A stretch of 13,415 nucleotides of DNA, taken from Planctomycetaceae bacterium (lineage in GTDB: Bacteria > Planctomycetota > Planctomycetia > Planctomycetales > Planctomycetaceae). The notes beneath the pieces are model-generated. The model had not been told where the DNA came from. It did not search any database and worked only from the letters and a program-made list of their open reading frames with translations. Where the stretch lies: contig CANHVD010000089.1 in assembly GCA_947463775.1 (NCBI GenBank), positions 1-13,415 on the forward strand, written 5' to 3'. This document shows, piece by piece, positions 1 through 6,202 of the stretch; position 1 is the stretch's first letter; each line of letters starts with the position of its first letter. Both the position numbers and the translations under genes were made by a program.

Positions 1-2220
1 CTGATCATTACACTGTTGGCGATCCTCGGGTACGTACGCCCGCAGTCCGTGCGAGAACTCTTCGTTTCGCCGGGCAAAGAGAAAGCTGCCGCAAAGCAGG
101 CAAACGAAGAAGCTTTCCGCGCCGTGCCCGACGTTGATCCAGTGAGCCTTTCTGAGTCGGACGCCGTGATGGTCGTCAAGTCGACATCGTTTTTTACTCC
201 GCAAGGGGCGAAGGCGATGAGACATGTCGTGAGTACGCTGGAAGAGCTGGACTACGTCAATCGCATCCTGTGGATGGATCGAGTTCCCATGCTGAATATT
301 TTCGGTCTCTCGGAGCCCCTGTTTCCTCGCTCAGAGGCCTCCTCCGAACGATTTGAGGCCGCCAAAATCAAGGCCATGAAACATCCGCTGGTGGGCGGAC
401 ATCTGGTTTCTGAAGACGGTCAGACCATGTTGCTGCTGATCACCTTCGACTGGGACTTTGTACGAAGTGACGAACAATGCACGACGGAATTGCGAGCCGT
501 GGCCGAAAAGGCGGCCGCTGAATTCCCGGACGTAAATGTCAGCTTCATGGTGACCGGAGATACCCCAGCCCGCATTACTTACATGCAGGCTCATGAAGCC
601 AATCAGGTGAAGTATCAGCTTATTGGGTACGGTGTCATCGCTGTGATGGCCATCATTCTGTTTCGCGGTATTCGCGCGGTGCTGGTTGTGTCGCTGGCCC
701 CGGCGATAGGTGTCTTCTGGACGATGGGGTTCCTGCGCTTCTTCCAACTGGAGGACAACCCATTTAATGACGTGATTCTGCCCGTGTTAATCAGTCTCGT
801 TGGCTTGACCGACGGAGTGCATCTGACTGTTCAAATTCGCAAAATGCGAGCGGCTGGATTGACCGAACGGCTGGCGGCCCGAACAGCTTTGCATGAAGTC
901 GGCTACGCCTGCATGTTGACGTCGTTAACGACTGCGATTGGATTTGGATCGTTGTCGCTGGCGGATAACGTCTGGGTGAAAGACTTCGGCTGGTGCAGCG
1001 TCATCGGCGTAACACTGACATTTATTGCCGTTGTGGCCATCGTGCCGCTGGTCTGTTCAACTCGCCTGGGCCGCAATATTCATCTGGGACATGAAAAGAG
1101 CCTGATCGATCGCAATCTGACTCGAATTGGAGCCCTGGTTGAGTTGGTTCTGCGAGCTCCCAGGCTAATTACTACTCTCAGCATCGCAGCGACAGTCATC
1201 CTTTTGGGGATATCACTGACTCTTCGTCCGGATCAACGCCGAGCCAATGCTCTGCCTGAGAAAAGCGAAGCCTATCTGGCAATGATGGAGATGGATAAAG
1301 CTTTGGGAGGACTGGAGTTCTCTGAAGTTGAGATCGAGTGGTCCGCGAAAGTTGCGGATGATTCTCCTGAAATTCTGAAGACCATTTCCGAAGTCGATGA
1401 TCTGCTGAAATCAGAGCCGATGATTGGCTATCCGTTGTCCATTCGTAACCTCGTCGATTCTCTGCCGGGCGAAGGTCCGGCTGAAGAACGTATGTCGATG
1501 ATTGAATTGTTGCCGCCTCCTTTGAAGCGAGCGTTCTATACTCCCGAGCGTCGTCGAGGCGTTGTGACATTTCGAGTGCAGGACCTGGGGATCGCAAAGT
1601 TTGATCCGGTCTTCGAGCGAATTACGGAGGGACTCAAGACGATCGAGTCGCGACATCCCGGGTTCACAATGAAGCTGAGTGGAAGCGCCATCTGGCGTTG
1701 GAAGAATCTCTACCAGATCGTGATCGACCTGACAGCGAGCCTCGGGTCGGCCGCCCTTATCATTTTTGGATCTCTCGCGTTGGCCTATAAATCTCTGCGG
1801 ATTGGCTTGATCTCTATCGTGCCGAATATTTTTCCGCTGGCGGTGACCGGGACATGGCTGGTCTGGAGAAACGAGTCTCTGGAACTGACCAGTGTCTGCG
1901 CATTCACTGTCTGCATGGGAATTGTCGTCGACGACACAATTCACTTTCTGAGTCGATTCGACGAAGAACGTCGCACGGCGAAGAATCGTCACGAAGCAAT
2001 CCGTAAAGCCTTTGGCAATGTCGGTGTCGCCATGGTGATGACCACAGCGGTGTTGGTAGCGGGCTTTGGAACAGTGGCTTTCAGTGACTCACGTGATCAC
2101 CATATCTTCGCGTCCATGGGAGCCATCACGATCGCAGCAGCTTTGTTCGGTGATTTGGTTATGCTTCCCGCAATGCTCGCCTGCTTTGCAGAAAAAACTG
2201 ACGAAGAGAAATTGCTGTGA
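1..2220 (+). CDS. RND/MMPL-superfamily membrane exporter, 5' end missing
   Basis: A large inner-membrane transporter of the RND/MMPL type (COG1033-like 'predicted exporter'), probably driven by the proton gradient; the substrate cannot be read from sequence. The reading frame is open from base 1, and bases 1-30 encode the end of a hydrophobic helix (LIITLLAILGYV), so the TTG at 16 is not the true start and the N-terminus lies outside the window. The layout is the RND duplication: helix 1, a large extracytoplasmic loop (about 30-610), helices 2-6 (about 616-1060), helix 7 (about 1165-1225), a second loop, and helices 8-12 (about 1717-2187). The second half carries the typical GIVVDDTIHFLSRF motif (about 1918-1959) with paired Asp. 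The matching first-half position reads GLTDGVHL, with one Asp. The stop overlaps the next gene by 4 bases, indicating an operon. The family call is firm; the role is unknown (lipid, hopanoid or drug export are all possible). Confidence 0.9.
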   Translation: MIITLLAILGYVRPQSVRELFVSPGKEKAAAKQANEEAFRAVPDVDPVSLSESDAVMVVKSTSFFTPQGAKAMRHVVSTLEELDYVNRILWMDRVPMLNIFGLSEPLFPRSEASSERFEAAKIKAMKHPLVGGHLVSEDGQTMLLLITFDWDFVRSDEQCTTELRAVAEKAAAEFPDVNVSFMVTGDTPARITYMQAHEANQVKYQLIGYGVIAVMAIILFRGIRAVLVVSLAPAIGVFWTMGFLRFFQLEDNPFNDVILPVLISLVGLTDGVHLTVQIRKMRAAGLTERLAARTALHEVGYACMLTSLTTAIGFGSLSLADNVWVKDFGWCSVIGVTLTFIAVVAIVPLVCSTRLGRNIHLGHEKSLIDRNLTRIGALVELVLRAPRLITTLSIAATVILLGISLTLRPDQRRANALPEKSEAYLAMMEMDKALGGLEFSEVEIEWSAKVADDSPEILKTISEVDDLLKSEPMIGYPLSIRNLVDSLPGEGPAEERMSMIELLPPPLKRAFYTPERRRGVVTFRVQDLGIAKFDPVFERITEGLKTIESRHPGFTMKLSGSAIWRWKNLYQIVIDLTASLGSAALIIFGSLALAYKSLRIGLISIVPNIFPLAVTGTWLVWRNESLELTSVCAFTVCMGIVVDDTIHFLSRFDEERRTAKNRHEAIRKAFGNVGVAMVMTTAVLVAGFGTVAFSDSRDHHIFASMGAITIAAALFGDLVMLPAMLACFAEKTDEEKLL

Positions 2221-3134
2221 CACGCTGGAAAACTCGTATGAGACGCCTTCTGTTCTGGGTTGGCTTGCTGTTGACGATTGTCGGTGGCGCAATGGGCTCG
2301 ACCTATTGGTGGTGGTTTCACGCGCCGTATTCGCTGACTCCCGGTATTGTCTACGGCCAACGCGATGACAAGCCGCTGGTGATGGATGTGTTCCAGCCGC
2401 CGAATCACAACGGCGCGGGCGTTATCCTGATGGTAAGCGGTGGATGGAAGTCCGGGCCGGGTTCCATAAGACCTTTTCTGTTTGCTCCGTTCCTGCGGCG
2501 AGGTTACACGGTCTTTGCCGTGCAACACATTTCTCAACCAGAATGCCAAATTGGTGATATCGTCGACGATGTTCTCCGCTCAGTGAGATTCATTCGGCAT
2601 CATGCAGCCGATTACAAGGTCAACCCGGATCAACTGGGAGTGATCGGCGGCAGTTCCGGTGGGCATCTTTCACTGATGCTGGGAACTCGCGGAGGTCCCG
2701 GCGATCCGCTCGCCGCTGATGAGATCGATCGTGAATCCAGTGCCGTGCAGTGCGTGGCTTGTTTTTATCCTCCCACAGATTTGCTGAACCTCGGGACATC
2801 GACAGAGAATCCCGGCGATGGCGGGCCACCAAAGAGTTTTCGCAAAGGGTTCGGTCCAAAAGCAGAAGCGATGGACACCTGGAAAGAACTGGGTCGTGAT
2901 CTGTCACCGATCTATCACATCACTCCGCAAATGCCACCCACGATGATTGTGCATGGCGATGCCGACACGCTGGTCACAATAGATCAGTCCGAGCGTTTTA
3001 TTGCAAAGGCCGAAGAACTGGGTTGCAAAGTCCGCTTCGAAACTCGCCCCGGGAAAGGTCACGGCTGGCCGACGATGTTTCTCGATATCGTGCGTTTCGC
3101 CGATTGGTTCGATGAGCATCTGAAACCGCAATAG
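2217..3134 (+). CDS. Membrane-anchored alpha/beta hydrolase (esterase/lipase-like)
   Basis: A 305-aa alpha/beta-hydrolase of the esterase / dienelactone hydrolase / BD-FAE-like group, expected to hydrolyse an ester outside the cytoplasmic membrane. Residues 1-10 are basic and residues 11-30 form one hydrophobic segment, so it is probably a signal anchor. The nucleophile elbow is GGSSGGH (144-150), with Ser147 in GxSxG. The acid is probably Asp250 in HGDAD, and the base His282 in GKGHGW. The usual HGGG oxyanion sequence is replaced by SGGW (74-77). The start is GTG within GTGA, overlapping the transporter's stop, which suggests translational coupling; a weak AAGAGA lies a few bases upstream. 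An ATG at 2238 is the alternative start and would shorten the basic N-region. Sharing an operon with an RND exporter suggests the two act on one envelope compound, but this is inference. The substrate is unknown. Confidence 0.85.
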   Translation: MTRWKTRMRRLLFWVGLLLTIVGGAMGSTYWWWFHAPYSLTPGIVYGQRDDKPLVMDVFQPPNHNGAGVILMVSGGWKSGPGSIRPFLFAPFLRRGYTVFAVQHISQPECQIGDIVDDVLRSVRFIRHHAADYKVNPDQLGVIGGSSGGHLSLMLGTRGGPGDPLAADEIDRESSAVQCVACFYPPTDLLNLGTSTENPGDGGPPKSFRKGFGPKAEAMDTWKELGRDLSPIYHITPQMPPTMIVHGDADTLVTIDQSERFIAKAEELGCKVRFETRPGKGHGWPTMFLDIVRFADWFDEHLKPQ

Positions 3135-3168
3135 CGCCGCCGAAAACCCTGAGAGGCTGTGAATTAAG

Positions 3169-3262
3169 TGTAGGGTGGGACCAGCGGAGCGCTGGCCCAC
3201 GATCTGGAATGCCGCAAATTGGTACGCAGGCGTTCGCTGGGGCGAACTTGTCACAACCTACA
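3169..3262. repeat. Head-to-head pair of palindromic TGTAGGGTG repeats (units A and B)
   Basis: Unit A (plus, 3169-3200) begins TGTAGGGTGGGAC. It folds into CCAGCG-gag-CGCTGG, extended by GTGGG/CCCAC with a single bulged A. Unit B (minus, 3221-3262) read on the minus strand begins TGTAGGTTGTGACAAG and contains a perfect 6-bp stem GTTCGC-ccca-GCGAAC (plus strand 3232-3247). B matches the unit at 6040-6081 at about 34 of 42 positions by my count. A 20-base spacer separates A from B. The pair starts 34 bases after the hydrolase stop, in the convergent gap 3135-3469, which I find to contain only repeats. It resembles REP/BIME-type elements. There is no T-run, so it is not a classical intrinsic terminator, though it could limit read-through or RNA decay. 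Confidence 0.8.
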
Positions 3263-3278
3263 AATTGCATTGTTCTTC

Positions 3279-3402
3279 TGTAGGGTGTGACAAGTGAGCC
3301 TTAGCGAGCGCAGGCTCACCGGTTGAGTCTCCGGATCATTCAAGCAGGAAGTTATTTCGGGACTTTTTTAAGGCTCACTTGTCCCACCCTGCGGCTTCTA
3401 CA
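3279..3402. repeat. Head-to-head pair of palindromic TGTAGGGTG repeats (units C and D)
   Basis: Unit C (plus, 3279-3320) starts TGTAGGGTGTGACAAG and forms an 8-bp perfect stem, GTGAGCCT (3294-3301) with AGGCTCAC (3312-3319), around a 10-base loop. Unit D (minus, about 3371-3402) reads AGGGTGGGACAAGTGAGCCT on the minus strand. It is preceded by TGTAGAAGCCGC, so it looks like a variant with a short insertion after TGTAG, and it lacks the closing half of the hairpin. A 50-base spacer including a T6 run separates C and D. The pair lies 68 bases beyond the 3' end of the minus-strand kinase gene. With units A and B it fills the convergent intergenic region. Confidence 0.75.
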
Positions 3403-3469
3403 AATTCACAACCTCAGACGGCCCGCTCTACGACATTCCGTTCGCAAGCTGAGCGTCATTCTGGGACGG

Positions 3470-5161
3470 CTATTTTCGTCGTCGAATCCACCGGATGGGC
3501 AACGTCACGGCCAGCACCGTGGCAATGATGATTCCGGCAATGCCAAAGCCGCGAAGGATGGAGTAGCCTTCAATATTTCGCTCGGCAAGAATCAGTACCG
3601 ACGATCCCACCATCAGCCCGGCGATCACGAGCCCGATTGCGATGGTGCCGCTGGCATGTTCCAGAGTGTCGTCGTTCAGGCGATCGATACCGTGATGCCG
3701 CAGATTCACGCTGAACTCACGCCGCCGAAGCTGATCCAGCACATCGCGTACTTCGTCCGGCATATCTTCCAGAAGGGAAAGATACCGCTGCGCAGTGGTG
3801 ACGATTCGATCCTGAGCCGCCTTGAAACCGTAGCGGTCGCGGATCAGCTTTTCGAGTTGAGGTCGGCCGTGTGAAATCAAATCGAACTGCGGATCAATTT
3901 CTTTCGCAGCTCCCTGAATTGTCGATAACGCCTTGATCAGAAACACAAGATCGGCCGGACATTGAATTCGATAGCGACGCAGCAGAGCGAAGAATTCCTC
4001 CAGCAGTCCGGCCATGTCGAGCGAATCAATGGTGCCCCGTTCGAAGCGAGCCATGAAGCTCCAGGCATCTCGCCGAAACGCCCGATCGAACTTCAGCGAC
4101 GTTTCCGCACTGCATAAGGCCATGGTTGCTTCGATGACGCTGTCGAGATCCGAATTGATGACCGACATCACCAGAGTCGCAAGATCCTGCATGGTCTGGC
4201 GATCAATTCGCCCGGTCATGCCGCAGTCGATGAAACAGATGCTGCCGTCAGGCATCGCAAAGATGTTGCCGGGATGAGGATCGGCGTGAAAAAAACCGAA
4301 TTCCAGGCACTGTCGAAAAACTGCCTCCGCACCTTTCGAAACGATGGACCGTCTTTGCTCGTGCGTCATCGCCGCAAAATTCGTCTCGGACAGAGCTGTT
4401 CCCTGCACATGCTCCAGCGTCAGAATCCTGCGGGTACTCGACTGCCAATACACATTCGGAAAGTGAATCTTCGGATCATCCGCAAAATTCTTGCGGAACC
4501 GATCCGTCGACCGACCTTCATGCAGCAGGTCCACTTCCCGTGTCAGTTCCTGCTGAAACTCACGCACTGTTTCGACAGGGCTGTAACCCAGTTCGCGAAA
4601 TCGATTCTCCGTTAGGCGAGCCAACTCCATCAGGATGTCCATGTCGGACTCAATGGTCTCTTCGATACCCGGCCGCAGAATCTTCAGCACGACGCTGGTT
4701 CCATCAGCCAGTACGGCAGAATGCACCTGCGCAATCGATGCGGCGGCCAGCGGCGTTTCTTCGATGGATCGGAACAGGGTCGTCAGGCGATCGCCGTATT
4801 CTTCGTCCAGCCGCTTCTTAATGTCCGCATAGGGGACCAGCGGGCAATTTGAACGCAGGCGACGCAGCTCGTCGGCCAGTTCGGGCGGAACAAGGTCCGG
4901 ACGAGTACTAAGTACTTGCCCCAGTTTGATAAACGTGCCACCCAATTCTTCAAGAGCTTCACGCACGCGTACTTCAACCGGCGTAGAAGCAGACGCATCG
5001 GATTTGGAACGCAGCAGGATTTCCTGTCCACGCTCGATCATACGCTCGATACCGGTGTCAGACAGGATCTGTCGAAATCCATGCTTCGCCAGAACCGCAA
5101 TCACTTCGGCCGCGCGACGAGTATTCCGGATGCCGCGACGAATCCCAATGGGATCACTCAC
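3470..5161 (-). CDS. ABC1/UbiB/AarF-family atypical kinase
   Basis: A 563-aa member of the ABC1 (UbiB/AarF/ADCK) protein-kinase-like family. Known members support quinone or other isoprenoid-lipid metabolism and have ATPase activity. Visible motifs are KLGQ (KxGQ, 79-82), the Ala-rich nucleotide loop AAASIAQVH (139-147), the invariant Lys in VVLK (160), ExD in REVD (E209, D211), the catalytic-loop motif HADPHPGN (292-299) and the metal-binding DCG (312-314, the DFG equivalent). Two hydrophobic segments near 505-525 and 538-556, followed by a basic tail (RWIRRRK), anchor it in the membrane, as in other bacterial members. The start is GTG inside GTGA, overlapping the upstream gene's stop by 4 bases, with AAGGA 9 bases before it. 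Translation is therefore probably coupled to the phasin-like gene. No other quinone-synthesis gene is present, so the symbol ubiB is not assigned. Confidence 0.93.
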   Translation of the reverse strand: MSDPIGIRRGIRNTRRAAEVIAVLAKHGFRQILSDTGIERMIERGQEILLRSKSDASASTPVEVRVREALEELGGTFIKLGQVLSTRPDLVPPELADELRRLRSNCPLVPYADIKKRLDEEYGDRLTTLFRSIEETPLAAASIAQVHSAVLADGTSVVLKILRPGIEETIESDMDILMELARLTENRFRELGYSPVETVREFQQELTREVDLLHEGRSTDRFRKNFADDPKIHFPNVYWQSSTRRILTLEHVQGTALSETNFAAMTHEQRRSIVSKGAEAVFRQCLEFGFFHADPHPGNIFAMPDGSICFIDCGMTGRIDRQTMQDLATLVMSVINSDLDSVIEATMALCSAETSLKFDRAFRRDAWSFMARFERGTIDSLDMAGLLEEFFALLRRYRIQCPADLVFLIKALSTIQGAAKEIDPQFDLISHGRPQLEKLIRDRYGFKAAQDRIVTTAQRYLSLLEDMPDEVRDVLDQLRRREFSVNLRHHGIDRLNDDTLEHASGTIAIGLVIAGLMVGSSVLILAERNIEGYSILRGFGIAGIIIATVLAVTLPIRWIRRRK

Positions 5162-5895
5162 GACGCCTGTTCCTTACTATCTGCTGCAGCTACCGTTGCG
5201 TCTGAAGAGGAAGCCGTGGGCTTTTGTCGCGATGGATCCAGTGCATCGGCTGCTCCCGCCAGCAGTCCACTCATCGCTCCCAGCAAAGCTCCGGCCGTCA
5301 GTTGAGCGGTGCGCAGAACAGTCTCCGCTGCTTCTCCGGCCGTCTGAACCGGATGCTTCGTGACAGCATCAACGGAAGATTTCAGGACTGGAGTTACCGC
5401 CGCGGCTGATCGTTCCGCGTGAGTCTTCAATTCCTTTGCAGCCGTCCCGGCTTCCTCGGTCACGCGATTCGTAAAGTACTTGACCGTATCCATCAGGATA
5501 TCGCTGATCCCGCTCAGATCCTTCTTTGCGCGATCCAGATCCTGGTTGGCGAAACGCTGGCCGCGATCCGTAGCTTCCTGAACTGCGTATTGAGTGGACT
5601 GAGCCACTGTGGAAAGTCCGGACGTGACGCCATCAATCACATTGCGGAGGACACTCTCGGGATTGTCCGGAGCCGACCGCTTAACAATCTCCGTCGCGCT
5701 CTGCACAATTCCGCTGACGGCAGCACGAGCTGAAGCAGTGGTCGCTTCACTGCTGCGAAACAGACTGACGACCACATCACGAACTCGATCACGCACATCT
5801 TTGCCTGATTCAACAGCTTCCCGAATCGCTTCAGAAAGGGGCACGGAAGACTCCGGAGTCGTTTCGTTCGGTACAGTGCCAGAAGATTCTGTCAT
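5158..5895 (-). CDS. Phasin-like / DUF6781-like helical protein
   Basis: A 245-aa soluble protein, almost wholly helical by composition (rich in Ala, Ser, Thr, Glu, Val; no Cys, no Trp). It has no signal peptide. Residues 1-20 and 221-245 are polar and probably disordered. Residues 21-180 form amphipathic helices of the phasin or apolipoprotein kind, including VESGKDVRDRVRDVV (28-42) and STQYAVQEATDRGQRFANQD (100-119). Residues about 196-219 (AQLTAGALLGAMSGLLAGAA) are strongly hydrophobic and could insert in a membrane or lipid surface. From memory the core resembles the DUF6781 family, which has no assigned function; I hold that at about 0.6. The gene is first in an operon with the ABC1 kinase and overlaps it by 4 bases. 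Start ATG 5895 follows a weak GAGAG. A role as lipid-surface adaptor or partner for the kinase is inference. Confidence 0.75.
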   Translation of the reverse strand: MTESSGTVPNETTPESSVPLSEAIREAVESGKDVRDRVRDVVVSLFRSSEATTASARAAVSGIVQSATEIVKRSAPDNPESVLRNVIDGVTSGLSTVAQSTQYAVQEATDRGQRFANQDLDRAKKDLSGISDILMDTVKYFTNRVTEEAGTAAKELKTHAERSAAAVTPVLKSSVDAVTKHPVQTAGEAAETVLRTAQLTAGALLGAMSGLLAGAADALDPSRQKPTASSSDATVAAADSKEQAS

Positions 5896-5958
5896 GAGTC
5901 ACTCTCTCACTGATTGTGTACTGAATGGAGCCGGGAATTCCAACGCCACTCCGATCAG

Positions 5959-5987
5959 ATTCTATCCGTGGCTATCTCAACAGGCAA
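5959..5987 (-). promoter_or_regulatory. Putative sigma70-like promoter for the phasin-like/kinase operon
   Basis: On the minus strand a -35-like TTGCCT (5987-5982) is followed, after exactly 17 bases, by a -10-like TAGAAT (5964-5959). These match 4/6 and 5/6 of the TTGACA/TATAAT consensus. Transcription would begin near 5952, giving a leader of about 57 bases before ATG 5895. It lies between the operon and the repeat pair at 6040-6130. Consensus matching only. Confidence 0.4.
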
Positions 5988-6039
5988 ATTACAGTGTGCA
6001 CGCCACCACGGCGGCGGATTTTATCAAGATGGGACAGCC

Positions 6040-6130
6040 TGTAGGGTGTGACAAGTTCGCCCTGGCGACCGCAGGCACACCAGTTGGCAGCAAAAATGGT
6101 GTGCCCGCGCTCCGCTTGTCACACCCTACA
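6040..6130. repeat. Head-to-head pair of palindromic TGTAGGGTG repeats (units E and F)
   Basis: Unit E (plus, 6040-6081) starts TGTAGGGTGTGACAAG, carries a small inner stem TCGC-cctg-GCGA (6057-6068) and closes with GGTGTG/CACACC (6045-6050 with 6076-6081). Unit F (minus, 6098-6130) has the identical first 16 bases in inverted orientation, then CGGAGCGCGGGCACACC. The spacer is 16 bases. The two arms also pair with each other (16 outer bases, and about 8 inner bases ending CACACC), so one large cruciform is possible. The pair lies between the 3' end of the FAD oxidoreductase and the promoter of the phasin-like operon, inside the 306-base gap 5896-6201. Confidence 0.8.
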
Positions 6131-6184
6131 AAACACTCAGATTCAATAAGTGCGTTGCCGTGCGCAGGCCACCGGCCGCTCGTC

Positions 6185-6202
6185 ACAGCATCCAAATGCT
6201 GT
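6185..6202. other. Stem-loop at the 3' end of the oxidoreductase gene
   Basis: ACAGCAT (6185-6191) pairs perfectly with ATGCTGT (6196-6202) across a 4-base loop CCAA. It touches the last base of the TAA stop codon of the minus-strand oxidoreductase gene. No T-run follows on the minus strand (GACGAGCGG comes next), so it is not an intrinsic terminator. It may protect the 3' end of the message or be chance. Confidence 0.4.

Noticed and set aside
1411..1992. Minus-strand open frame of 193 aa
   Set aside because: It lies opposite the well-supported RND exporter and the translation is low-complexity shadow sequence without domains.
3169..3402. CRISPR-like repeat array
   Set aside because: Units alternate in orientation, vary in length and sequence, and have spacers of 16-58 bases; this fits paired palindromic elements, not CRISPR.
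3169..3402. Intrinsic terminators for the convergent genes
   Set aside because: The hairpins are good but no T-run follows directly on the relevant strand; the T6 at 3364-3369 is not preceded by a GC stem.
3323..3874. Plus-strand open frame of 183 aa from the repeat region into the kinase
   Set aside because: Most of it is antisense to the kinase C-terminus, and its start lies in repeat DNA; no protein features.
4926..5363. Plus-strand open frames spanning the kinase/phasin-like junction
   Set aside because: They are antisense to two coupled genes with clear motifs; Arg/Ser-rich shadow translations.
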